Assembly (NCBI GenBank): GCA_964598395.1
Contig: CAZRBW010000004.1
Coordinates: 42,026 to 106,025 of the forward strand
Source: CAXBDP01 sp964598395
Lineage (GTDB): Bacteria > Bacteroidota > Bacteroidia > Cytophagales > Cyclobacteriaceae
Reading direction: 5' to 3'
DNA: 64,000 nt
The position numbers and the translations under genes are program-made. Positions 10,070 through 17,585 of this stretch are shown here, piece by piece (the first letter of the stretch is position 1; each line of letters opens with the position of its first letter). The notes beneath the pieces are model-generated. The model was not told where the DNA came from, ran no database searches, and saw only the letters and a list, made by a program, of their open reading frames with translations.

Positions 10070-10698
10070 TACTCATTCTTCCACTCAAGGGTATTAAGCA
10101 TGTGAATCATATCTTTTTTCAAGTAATCGATTACTGGCGCAAGCGAATCATTTTTAGTGGCCGTGTTGAAATACAAAGCTGCACGCAAAAAATGATTACT
10201 CGAATCTGTCGAAAAAAGCTGAAATGGTGTTGGTACCTCACCGCTCAATTCTGCTATTACCCCTGTTTTATTTTTAGGAGTAAGGATAATAGATTCTTCG
10301 ATTGCATAGGCTCTTACTTGATGTTTAGAAGTCAAATTAAATGCGTCTCTCAAGTATTCCTCTAGCTCTTTTTGCCTGTTGAATAAGGGCTTATAGGTGA
10401 TTTGAATGCTCGCATCGAATATAGGATAGTCTATATCGAGCCAATATTTTTCTGATAAATAGCCTGTATCTGGGCTTACGATTGCCAGGGTGTTTACTTC
10501 GAATCGATACGGCAGACTGTCTCCTAAACTTTGATAGGTAAAAGGCGGAAGGGTTATTTTATTGTAGCCATAAGGCTTTGGCAAATAGGAGGTTTCGCAA
10601 GCTGAGATTAGACAAAGGAAAATTATTCCAGATAGCAGTATTTGCTTTGGTATTACTTTAATCTGTGAAATCAGAACTTGACTTGGAATTATCTGCAT
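10069..10698 (-). CDS. gldD: gliding motility lipoprotein GldD
   Basis: The 209-residue lipoprotein has a lipobox ending in LISAC with the lipidated cysteine at residue 34. The mature N-terminus carries the GldD pattern PKPYGYNKITLPP followed by DSLPYRFEVN. GldD is required for gliding and type IX secretion in Flavobacterium; its exact biochemical role is unknown. The only standard start codon gives a 41-bp overlap with the 3' end of gldE, which fits translational coupling. The gldE-gldD order and the ssb and mutY genes ahead of them match the arrangement known from gliding Bacteroidota, which supports the call more than the sequence alone. Confidence 0.88.
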   Translation of the reverse strand: MQIIPSQVLISQIKVIPKQILLSGIIFLCLISACETSYLPKPYGYNKITLPPFTYQSLGDSLPYRFEVNTLAIVSPDTGYLSEKYWLDIDYPIFDASIQITYKPLFNRQKELEEYLRDAFNLTSKHQVRAYAIEESIILTPKNKTGVIAELSGEVPTPFQLFSTDSSNHFLRAALYFNTATKNDSLAPVIDYLKKDMIHMLNTLEWKNE

Positions 10699-12007
10699 TA
10701 ATAAAAACTCTTACCCTTTTTATTCTCTTGTTATCAACTGCAATAACGGTAAAAATAAACTTGCCGTATTGAATTTTCTCACCAGCTCGTGGAATTTTGG
10801 CTAATAATTCGAGTAATAAACCTCCAAGCGATTCGCTATCACCTTTTACTTCCTCGAATATTTCTGGGTCTTCATCTATAACTTTGCAGAAGTCGTTGAG
10901 AGAAACTTTTCCTTCGAAAATAAACGTGTTTACATCAAGCTTTTGATGGACAATCTGTTCATCATCAAATTCATCATTGATTTCTCCTACAATTTCTTCA
11001 ATAATATCTTCTAGTGTGATCAAGCCTTGGATTCCACCATATTCATCCACGACTAGCGCCATGTGTACACGCTTTTGCTGAAAATCGCCTAATAGGGTTT
11101 CCACTCTTTTGTTTTCAGGTACAAAAAATGAAGGTCTGAGTAATTCTTGCCATTTGAAGTGTTCATCCTTGTCAATATGTGGCAAAAAGTCTTTTATGTA
11201 TAAAATACCTTCGATTTTATCAATAGTCTCCTTATATACAGGCACCCTGCTAAATCCAGTCTTATTGATCTTGTCCATCAATTCATGAAAATCCAAATCA
11301 TAATCGAAGGCGGTGATATCCATGCGGGAGGTCATTATTTGCTTCACTGTGAGGGAACCAAAATTTACAATTCCTTTAAGGATTTCTTTTTCCTCTTTGG
11401 TAGAGTTTCCAGCATCAGTAAGCTCCAATGCATGTGTAAGTTCATCCACTGATATATCATAACCTTTTGTTTCAACCCGCTTTTCAATTATATCTCCCAT
11501 GGAAATAAGAAACCATGATAGTGGTCTGAAAATGAAGTTCGCTATATTAAGAAATGGAGCAGTAGCTATTGCAAACTTCATTTTATTTTGGTTCGCATAG
11601 ATTTTTGGAGTTACCTCACCGAAGAAAACTATAGCGAAAGTGATAACTGCCGTAAGAATGGCTACCACGGAACCTTTGGCCGTTTCCAATCCATATAATT
11701 TCCAAGTGAAAAAAGTAGAAATGGTGACAATAGCAACATTCACCAAGTTATTAAGGATTAGAATAGTTGCTAAAAGCAATTTTGGCCTGCTTAATAATTG
11801 AGGAATTCTTCCCTTTCCGTTAGATGGATTTACTTGGCAATATTTTATTTCCTCTTGAGAAAGAGCGAAGAAGGCAACTTCTGAGCCTGAAATCAATGCT
11901 GATAGTGCTAGCAATAACACTAACACTATCACATTGAATAGTATAAATGAGGATATAGGCTCTTGTAGAACCTGCAATAATAGAAAACTCGAATCGGGGT
12001 CTTCCAA
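10658..12007 (-). CDS. gldE: gliding motility-associated GldE (CNNM/CBS/CorC-HlyC family)
   Basis: The 449-residue membrane protein has a CNNM-type transmembrane block (about residues 15-190), a CBS-domain pair (about 210-335; ITAFDYDLDFHELMDKINKT, then VVDEYGGIQGLITLEDIIEE) and a C-terminal CorC/HlyC transporter-associated domain (about 350-435). The family is linked to Mg/Co transport. In gliding Bacteroidota the copy next to gldD is called GldE and supports GldD stability or function. The neighbouring genes decide the name here, since a second CNNM/CBS paralogue lies at 41899-43185 in a different context. It begins 25 bp after ssb. Confidence 0.88.
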   Translation of the reverse strand: MEDPDSSFLLLQVLQEPISSFILFNVIVLVLLLALSALISGSEVAFFALSQEEIKYCQVNPSNGKGRIPQLLSRPKLLLATILILNNLVNVAIVTISTFFTWKLYGLETAKGSVVAILTAVITFAIVFFGEVTPKIYANQNKMKFAIATAPFLNIANFIFRPLSWFLISMGDIIEKRVETKGYDISVDELTHALELTDAGNSTKEEKEILKGIVNFGSLTVKQIMTSRMDITAFDYDLDFHELMDKINKTGFSRVPVYKETIDKIEGILYIKDFLPHIDKDEHFKWQELLRPSFFVPENKRVETLLGDFQQKRVHMALVVDEYGGIQGLITLEDIIEEIVGEINDEFDDEQIVHQKLDVNTFIFEGKVSLNDFCKVIDEDPEIFEEVKGDSESLGGLLLELLAKIPRAGEKIQYGKFIFTVIAVDNKRIKRVRVFINADNSKSSSDFTD

Positions 12008-12032
12008 AGTATTTAGCTAATTTTTCTGCAAT

Positions 12033-12413
12033 TTAGAAAGGAAGATCGTCTTCTTCACTATTTGCACCCGAAGGTTGTCCTGAATTTCTTGGGGTTAGCA
12101 TTTCTAAGGAAGTTACACGCACTTTTGTGGTGTATTTATTATTACCATCCTTGTCCTGCCAAGTATCAGTTTTCAATTTTCCTTCGATATAAACTTTATC
12201 TCCTTTTTTCAGGTATTGTTCAGCAACTCCTGCCAAACCATCCCATAATTCTAGGCGATGCCATTCTGTGATTTCCTTTTTTTCACCGTTGCGGTCTTTA
12301 TAACGTTCGGTCGTAGCGATGTTGAAGTTAGCAACCTTGGTGCCGCTGTCCAATGCTTTTACTTCTGGGTCCGCGCCCAAATTCCCTATAAGGATGACTT
12401 TGTTTACTGCCAT
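12033..12413 (-). CDS. ssb: single-stranded DNA-binding protein
   Basis: The 126-residue protein is one OB-fold starting MAVNKVILIGNLGADPEV, with the conserved TERYKDRNGEKKE...WHRLELWDGLAGVAEQYLKKGDKVYIEGKL core (residues about 30-82). It ends in the acidic tip EEDDLPF that docks partner proteins, including RecG, the product of the last gene of this operon. Length is short compared with the roughly 178 residues of E. coli Ssb because the linker is small, as is usual in Bacteroidota. It is 12 bp downstream of mutY and 25 bp upstream of gldE. Confidence 0.96.
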   Translation of the reverse strand: MAVNKVILIGNLGADPEVKALDSGTKVANFNIATTERYKDRNGEKKEITEWHRLELWDGLAGVAEQYLKKGDKVYIEGKLKTDTWQDKDGNNKYTTKVRVTSLEMLTPRNSGQPSGANSEEDDLPF

Positions 12414-12425
12414 GATAGATTAAAT

Positions 12426-13493
12426 TTAGGTTAAAAATTGATTAAAAAAATTCTTGATCAATACAGATTTTGGCAAAGATTCTATTTCATCAGTTGAAAA
12501 GAATCCTGCATCACCTAAAGGTTCCTCTAAAAATTTCTCTTTATTATCAATATCGACCAAAAAGAATTTGGCATAAATCACCTGATGGGACAAGACATGC
12601 TTGAACTCAGGCATTTCAGATTTAAATATAATGGAATTTTTAAACAAATCAGAGCAATTAGCATAGTTTTTTAATAATTCTAAATCCATTCTATTGGTTG
12701 TCTCTATCATTGGCAGATCATACAAGCCTTCCCATATATCTCCCTTGGGTCTTTTAATCATATAAATATGACTTCCCTTCTGCCAAATCAAATAGTGAAA
12801 AAATCTAGACCTTACTTTTACTTTTTTTCGCTTTACGGGTAATTCCGCTTGAGCTTGATTGGCAAAAGCAAAGCATCCTCCTGCAAAAGGGCATTCACTA
12901 CACAAGGGTTGGGATGGCTTGCAATGTAAAGCGCCAAACTCCATAATTGCTTGATTAAAAAGGTCAGGATTTTCAGCGGTAATTAATTGATTGCAAATAT
13001 TTCTAATCGTAGTTTGTGTGCTATTTGCAGAAATATCGTCCCAAATACCAAAAAATCTGGTGATCACCCTCATTACGTTTCCATCTACTACCGCCACTGG
13101 TTCTTTAAAAGCGAATGAGGCAATTGCGGCACCTGTGTATGCGCCCACGCCTTTCAGCTTTATTAATTCTAGATAGCTGTCAGGGAAATTATTATTCAAT
13201 TCATGATGGATATGTTTTGCACAAGCATGCAAATTTCTCGCACGACTATAATAACCGAGCCCTTGCCACAATCTAAGAACCTCATTTTCATCTGCTAAAG
13301 CCAATTTATCAATCGTAGGAAATTTTTCAACAAAGGCTTCATAATAGGGCAAGCCTTGGGAAACTCGTGTTTGTTGAAGAATTATTTCAGAAAGCCAAAT
13401 TTTATATGGGTCTTTAGTGTTTCTCCAAGGCAAATCACGCTTATTTACGTGGTACCAGCTAATCAAAATGTTGGAAAAATCATGTATTGCCAT
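12426..13493 (-). CDS. mutY: A/G-specific adenine glycosylase MutY
   Basis: From ATG 13493 the product is 355 residues. It removes adenine opposite 8-oxoguanine. Visible features: the catalytic glutamate E36 in LSEIILQQTRV, a helix-hairpin-helix (LKGVGAYTGAAI, about 113-124), the catalytic aspartate D137 (VAVVDGNVMRV), a 4Fe-4S loop with C191-x6-C198-x2-C201-x5-C207, and a C-terminal NUDIX-like 8-oxoG recognition domain (about 230-355). A longer reading from TTG at 13514 is rejected because that codon lies inside the -7 promoter box at 13512-13519. It is the first gene of the operon with ssb, gldE, gldD and recG. Confidence 0.95.
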   Translation of the reverse strand: MAIHDFSNILISWYHVNKRDLPWRNTKDPYKIWLSEIILQQTRVSQGLPYYEAFVEKFPTIDKLALADENEVLRLWQGLGYYSRARNLHACAKHIHHELNNNFPDSYLELIKLKGVGAYTGAAIASFAFKEPVAVVDGNVMRVITRFFGIWDDISANSTQTTIRNICNQLITAENPDLFNQAIMEFGALHCKPSQPLCSECPFAGGCFAFANQAQAELPVKRKKVKVRSRFFHYLIWQKGSHIYMIKRPKGDIWEGLYDLPMIETTNRMDLELLKNYANCSDLFKNSIIFKSEMPEFKHVLSHQVIYAKFFLVDIDNKEKFLEEPLGDAGFFSTDEIESLPKSVLIKNFFNQFLT

Positions 13494-13511
13494 TTTATTC
13501 AAGAAGTTTTT

Positions 13512-13519
13512 CAAATATA
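13512..13519 (-). promoter_or_regulatory. -7 box of the mutY operon promoter
   Basis: On the minus strand the sequence is TATATTTG, an exact match to the Bacteroidota sigma-A -7 consensus TAnnTTTG, 18 bp upstream of the mutY ATG. A well-spaced -33 TTTG is not seen, so strength is uncertain. Confidence 0.5.
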
Positions 13520-13577
13520 TCTAGTCAATCAAAGCTACATTTTTATCAAATAGTTTTTTAAAAAGCAAGCTTCATTG

Positions 13578-13585
13578 TACCTTTG
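13578..13585 (+). promoter_or_regulatory. -7 box of the HU gene promoter
   Basis: TACCTTTG matches TAnnTTTG exactly and lies 56 bp upstream of the proposed GTG start of the HU gene, giving a predicted leader of about 50 nt. It diverges from the mutY promoter within an intergenic region of about 150 bp. Confidence 0.5.
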
Positions 13586-13641
13586 CCCTCCCAAAATCCT
13601 TGGGTTTTAGTTTATTAGGAAATTTCAAACGAATCAAAGAA

Positions 13642-13944
13642 GTGACTAAAGCAGAAGTAATCGCAGAAATTGCAGAGAAAACAGGCGTAGACAAATCAGA
13701 TGTTAGTACTACGGTAGAAGCATTTTTCTCTGTTGTAAAATCCTCTTTATCAAAAGGTGAAAACATTTATGTTAGAGGATTTGGTAGCTTTGTAAATAAA
13801 AAAAGAGCTAAGAAAATTGCTAGAAACATCTCCAAAAACACGGCAATTGTAATTGATGAACATTATGTTCCAAGTTTCAAGCCTTCAAAGGTTTTTGTTG
13901 AAAAAATCAAAAGCAGCAAACTGGTAAATTCTAACGGGAAGTAA
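13642..13944 (+). CDS. HU-family DNA-binding protein
   Basis: The 100-residue nucleoid protein starts at GTG 13642 (TKAEVIAEIAEKTG), where the family N-terminus begins; an in-frame TTG 42 bp upstream would add a tail the family lacks. It shows the HU helical body (residues 1-45), the GFGSF turn and the beta-arm region RAKKIARNIS. The usual arm tip Arg-Asn-Pro reads Arg-Asn-Ile, so the intercalating proline is absent, a variant I recall in related Bacteroidota HU proteins. It probably compacts DNA with altered bending. It is followed 24 bp later by a TPR gene and lies opposite mutY. Confidence 0.92.
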   Translation: MTKAEVIAEIAEKTGVDKSDVSTTVEAFFSVVKSSLSKGENIYVRGFGSFVNKKRAKKIARNISKNTAIVIDEHYVPSFKPSKVFVEKIKSSKLVNSNGK

Positions 13945-13968
13945 CATTCTCGTCAGACGCTTAAACGA

Positions 13969-14805
13969 ATGTCAAAATTTCAGCTTATTCTAATTGTCTC
14001 TTCAATAATATTGGTGGCTATAATTTATAGTTTGCCTAAAGTTGTTGTAGATAACGAAGAAGCGGCGGGAGGAAGACAGGCTAATGCTGTTGATCAAGAA
14101 TTGGACATGGAGGCAGGCAAAACTATGCCTGCTCACATGTCGGATTTTTCTCAGGAAGAAAAAGAAGAAATTGCACAGCTTCGAAATAAAGTTAGTAGTA
14201 GTGCAATTGCTTCAGAGATTAATGAGGCGGCAAATCAATTAGCGACCTTATATCAGAAGTATAGCCGTTTTGATAGCGCTGCTCATTATGCAGGGGTATT
14301 GGCAAATAACCAACCGACAGATGCTAATGTAAAGCAGGCTGCCTTTTTATATTTCGATGCATACAGTTTTTCTGTAGCACCGGAAAAAGTTAGATCAAAT
14401 GCCGACAGGGCATCAGATTTACTAGGCAAAGTGCTAGAAAAAAATCCGAAGGACTTAGAAGCCAAAACAAGACTTGGTCTTATTCTCGTGAATTCGCCGC
14501 AGCCAATGCAGGGAATTATGATGGTAAGAGAAGTGTTAGAACAAGAGCCTGAAAATGAATTCGCTCTCTTCAATATGGGATTACTTTCAATAGAATCGAG
14601 GCAATTCCCTAGAGCAGTTGAATACTTTGAGCGATACCAAGTTGTGAATCCTGAAAATGAAGAGGGTCAACTATATCTAGCAATTAGTTATCTTGAGGCC
14701 GGAAACAAAAACAAAGCCCTTGAAAGCTTTGGCAGATTGAGGGAAAGGGCTTCTGATCCTGAAATGATCAGAACTATCGATCAATACACAGAGAGATTAA
14801 AATAA
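13969..14805 (+). CDS. TPR-repeat membrane-anchored protein
   Basis: The 278-residue protein has an N-terminal transmembrane helix (residues 5-26, LILIVSSIILVAIIYSLPKVVV). A low-complexity acidic linker and four or five TPR-like repeats follow (about residues 75-275, for example EFALFNMGLLSIESRQFPRA and LYLAISYLEAGNKNKALESF). The repeat region should face the periplasm and act as a protein-interaction scaffold. No enzymatic motif is seen. It lies between the HU gene and the AURKAIP1/COX24-type small gene, all on the plus strand and ending at tandem terminators, so the three are probably one transcript. Confidence 0.8.
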   Translation: MSKFQLILIVSSIILVAIIYSLPKVVVDNEEAAGGRQANAVDQELDMEAGKTMPAHMSDFSQEEKEEIAQLRNKVSSSAIASEINEAANQLATLYQKYSRFDSAAHYAGVLANNQPTDANVKQAAFLYFDAYSFSVAPEKVRSNADRASDLLGKVLEKNPKDLEAKTRLGLILVNSPQPMQGIMMVREVLEQEPENEFALFNMGLLSIESRQFPRAVEYFERYQVVNPENEEGQLYLAISYLEAGNKNKALESFGRLRERASDPEMIRTIDQYTERLK

Positions 14806-14829
14806 TTTTTTAACAAAAACATTAATATT

Positions 14830-14919
14830 ATGCCTTGCGGTAAAAAAAGAAAAAGACATAAAATTGCTACTCACAAGAGAAAGAAGCGTCTAAGAAAAAA
14901 CAGACATAAGAAAAAATAA
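14830..14919 (+). CDS. 29-residue highly basic AURKAIP1/COX24-type protein
   Basis: An ATG at 14830 opens a 29-residue frame that starts MPCGKKRKRHKIATHKRKKR and ends in RHKKK before TAA. About 60% of its residues are Lys, Arg or His. The KKRKRHKIATHKRKKRLRKNRHKK pattern resembles the AURKAIP1/COX24 (mitoribosomal mS38-like) motif annotated on very short proteins across Bacteroidota, where a ribosomal role is suspected. The gene ends 17 bp before a strong terminator, consistent with a real short transcript end. RNase G follows. Identification rests on the motif and on recurring position, not on a search. Confidence 0.75.
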   Translation: MPCGKKRKRHKIATHKRKKRLRKNRHKKK

Positions 14920-14936
14920 TACCTGATTTCAGGTGC

Positions 14937-14967
14937 AAAACCGTGCTTTTTAAAAAGGCACGGTTTT
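14937..14967 (+). terminator. intrinsic terminator after the small basic gene
   Basis: A 10-bp perfect stem (AAAACCGTGC with GCACGGTTTT) encloses an 11-nt loop, with the 3' arm ending in T4. It is the first of two tandem hairpins. Confidence 0.75.
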
Positions 14968-14973
14968 GCTGTT

Positions 14974-15000
14974 TTGCTCCAAATGGAGCAAGTATTTTTT
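14974..15000 (+). terminator. second tandem intrinsic terminator
   Basis: A 7-bp stem TTGCTCC/GGAGCAA with loop AAAT is followed by GTA and a T6 run. With the preceding hairpin it insulates the HU-TPR-basic-protein unit from RNase G. Confidence 0.75.
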
Positions 15001-15027
15001 CTATGTAAAACTTAATCCTTTACGACA

Positions 15028-16596
15028 TTGAGTAGCGAACTAATAATTAATTCTGCTCAAGATGGATGTCGTATAGCCCTTTTAAAAGACAAAAGCTTAA
15101 TTGAGTATCACTACGATAAAGACGAAGATCGCTTTACAGTAGGAGATATTTACCTTGGGACAGTACGGAAAATAGTACCAGGACTTAACGCGGCCTTTAT
15201 TGATATTGGATACGAGAAAGATGCCTTCCTCCACTATCAAGATTTAGGCCCACAGTTCAAGTCATTGGTAAAGTACACCAAATTTGTACAAGGAAATAAA
15301 GATGCTACAGGTAAGCTAAGTGGTTTTAAAACAGACCAAGACATTGATAAGCTGGGGAAAATTTCCCAAGTTTTATCTAAGGGTATGAAAATACCTGTGC
15401 AGGTTGTAAAAGAACCCATTTCTACAAAAGGACCACGACTTTCATGTGAGTTATCATTAGCGGGCAGGTACATGGTACTTGTGCCCTTTTCATCTGCTGT
15501 GAATATTTCGAAGAAAATATCGGAGCAAGCTGAAAGAAAAAGATTATCGCGCCTCATTTCATCCATAAAGCCAGAAGGCTTCGGTGTCATAATTAGAACA
15601 GTAGCTGAAAAAAAAGAGGTTGCTTTACTTGATAAAGATCTCAGACAACTACTTGAAAATTGGAACGAAGGAGTAGCTAAATTAATAAAAGCACAGCCTA
15701 AGGATAAAATAATTGGCGAAATGGGTCGTACATCTTCTTTATTAAGAGATGTATTGAATGAGTCATTTGATAGTATTACTACAGATGATCAAAAAATTTA
15801 TGATGAAGTAAAAGGGTTTATCCACAAGATTGCTCCTGACAAAGAGAAAATTGTCAAGATGTATAGCGGAAAGACCAAGATTTTCGAACACTTTGGTGTA
15901 GAAAAGCAACTTAAAACACTATTTGGTCAGACCGTAAGCTTGGCGGGTGGTGGGTATCTCATCATCGAGCATACTGAGGCTCTTCATGTAATTGATGTCA
16001 ATAGTGGTAATAAATCGAATGCTGAAGCTGATCAGGAAGCGAATGCCTGGTCTATAAATATGCAAGCAGCCAATGAAATCGCAAGGCAATTACGTCTAAG
16101 AGACATTGGTGGTATTATCGTTATCGATTTCATTGATATGAAAAGACCTGAAAATAAGCGAAAGCTTTATGATCAGATGAAATTCGAAATGGAATCGGAC
16201 AGGTCTAAATTTACCATCCTCCCGCTTACTAAGTTTGGATTGATGCAGATTACTCGTCAAAGAGTAAGGCCAGAAATGAATATAACCACGAAAGAGCTAT
16301 GTGCTGCTTGTGGTGGTACAGGTAAAGTATCGGCAACACTTGGTATTGCCGATCAACTTGAGCAACATTTAGAATACTTACTTCTCAAACAAAATGAAAA
16401 GTCAGTATCTGTAATTGTTCACCCATATCTATACTCATATTTTACCAAAGGCTTCCCTTCAAAAAGGACTCGATGGTTTTTGAAATATAACCGATGGATA
16501 CGAATTGTCCAAGATTCATCGTTAGGCCTTTCAGAATATAAATTCATCAACAAGTTTGGCGAAGAAGTTGAAATGCAGCTAGAATCTGCCGAATAA
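15028..16596 (+). CDS. rng: ribonuclease G (RNase E/G family)
   Basis: The 522-residue endoribonuclease cleaves structured and 5'-monophosphate RNAs and matures 16S rRNA. It has an S1 domain (about 35-110, VGDIYLGTVRKIVPGLNAAF), a DNase I-like catalytic domain whose metal-binding aspartates lie in HVIDVNSG and VIDFIDM, and the zinc-link CAACGGTGK (C-x2-C). The start is TTG at 15028 (product SSELIINSAQDG), as the family N-terminus begins here and no ATG fits. The stop overlaps the gldB start by one base (TAATG), so rng and gldB are coupled. Confidence 0.95.
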   Translation: MSSELIINSAQDGCRIALLKDKSLIEYHYDKDEDRFTVGDIYLGTVRKIVPGLNAAFIDIGYEKDAFLHYQDLGPQFKSLVKYTKFVQGNKDATGKLSGFKTDQDIDKLGKISQVLSKGMKIPVQVVKEPISTKGPRLSCELSLAGRYMVLVPFSSAVNISKKISEQAERKRLSRLISSIKPEGFGVIIRTVAEKKEVALLDKDLRQLLENWNEGVAKLIKAQPKDKIIGEMGRTSSLLRDVLNESFDSITTDDQKIYDEVKGFIHKIAPDKEKIVKMYSGKTKIFEHFGVEKQLKTLFGQTVSLAGGGYLIIEHTEALHVIDVNSGNKSNAEADQEANAWSINMQAANEIARQLRLRDIGGIIVIDFIDMKRPENKRKLYDQMKFEMESDRSKFTILPLTKFGLMQITRQRVRPEMNITTKELCAACGGTGKVSATLGIADQLEQHLEYLLLKQNEKSVSVIVHPYLYSYFTKGFPSKRTRWFLKYNRWIRIVQDSSLGLSEYKFINKFGEEVEMQLESAE

Positions 16597-17585
16597 TGCG
16601 CAAGAATCTATTACTTTTTTTTATCATTGGGATGTCAGTTTTGGTTGCATGCTCAACCGAAACTGACTCCATTGATACTAGCAATGTTAACTTAGAGGTG
16701 AAAATCACCAGACTGGAAAAGGAATTTTTCCAGCTCGATACCCAAGAAGATATTCTCAATTTCCTTGTTACTCATGAAGATGTCTCCACCCAATTTTTGG
16801 GATATAATCCTGATGACATCGGGCTTATTGAGCAATTGCACAAGATGAGATACGATCCTGCAATTGGCGAACTCTATGAAGAAACCCAAAGAGTTTTTGC
16901 AGACATGGCTGATTTTGAAAGCCAGCTAGAAGAAGCTTTTAAAAGAATCAAAGTATTATACCCCACATTTGAGCCACCAAAGATTTATACTATGATCACC
17001 GGCATGGGAAGTGACTTATTAGTTACTGACAGTTTGGTAGTGATAGGGCTTGATTTCTTCTTAGGTGAAAACGCCAAATTCCGCCCAATTGATGTCCCAA
17101 ATTATATTCTCCAACGCTACAATAAAGAATATATCATTCCCGCTATTATTACGCTAATTTCAGATAGGTTCAATAATCTCGACCTTACTGAGAATGCAAT
17201 GCTCAGCGAAATGATTTCTTATGGAAAGGCGTATTATTTCACTAAGCTGATATTACCTGCAGAACCTGATGCAAATATAATTGCCTACACTAGCGAACAA
17301 GTAGCGGATATTAAAGAGAATGAAGCAGTAATCTGGGCACATTTCATTGACAAACAGCTTCTGTATGAATCCAGCCATTTTGAGAAAAATAAATACATGG
17401 GGGAAAGACCATTTGTTGCTGAAATTGGCAGAAGGTGTCCTGGTAGAATTGGCGCTTGGCTTGGCTGGAAAATCGTAAATGCCTATATGACCAAAAATGA
17501 GACAGTCTCTATACAAGAACTGATGAATACTGAAAGTAGTGAGATAATATTTTCAAACTCTGGCTATAGACCAGGTAGATTTTGA
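16596..17585 (+). CDS. gldB: gliding motility lipoprotein GldB
   Basis: The 329-residue lipoprotein has a lipobox ending in LVAC with C19. The body shows GldB features: LEVKITRLEKEFFQLD near the N-terminus, FPPxxY-like YPTFEPPKIYTMITGMG, the GLDFFLGENAKF segment, and a C-terminal RRCPGRIGAWLGWKIVNAYM. GldB is needed for gliding in Flavobacterium and is related to a zinc-protease-like fold without a confirmed activity. It is translationally coupled to rng. Its last 22 bp overlap the 3' end of the convergent glycosyltransferase gene. Confidence 0.88.
   Translation: MRKNLLLFFIIGMSVLVACSTETDSIDTSNVNLEVKITRLEKEFFQLDTQEDILNFLVTHEDVSTQFLGYNPDDIGLIEQLHKMRYDPAIGELYEETQRVFADMADFESQLEEAFKRIKVLYPTFEPPKIYTMITGMGSDLLVTDSLVVIGLDFFLGENAKFRPIDVPNYILQRYNKEYIIPAIITLISDRFNNLDLTENAMLSEMISYGKAYYFTKLILPAEPDANIIAYTSEQVADIKENEAVIWAHFIDKQLLYESSHFEKNKYMGERPFVAEIGRRCPGRIGAWLGWKIVNAYMTKNETVSIQELMNTESSEIIFSNSGYRPGRF

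Noticed and set aside
13494..13514. Upstream TTG start for mutY
   Set aside because: The codon lies in the -7 box TATATTTG; the next ATG matches the family start.
13600..13641. Upstream TTG start for the HU gene
   Set aside because: It adds 14 residues absent from the family; GTG 13642 gives the expected N-terminus.
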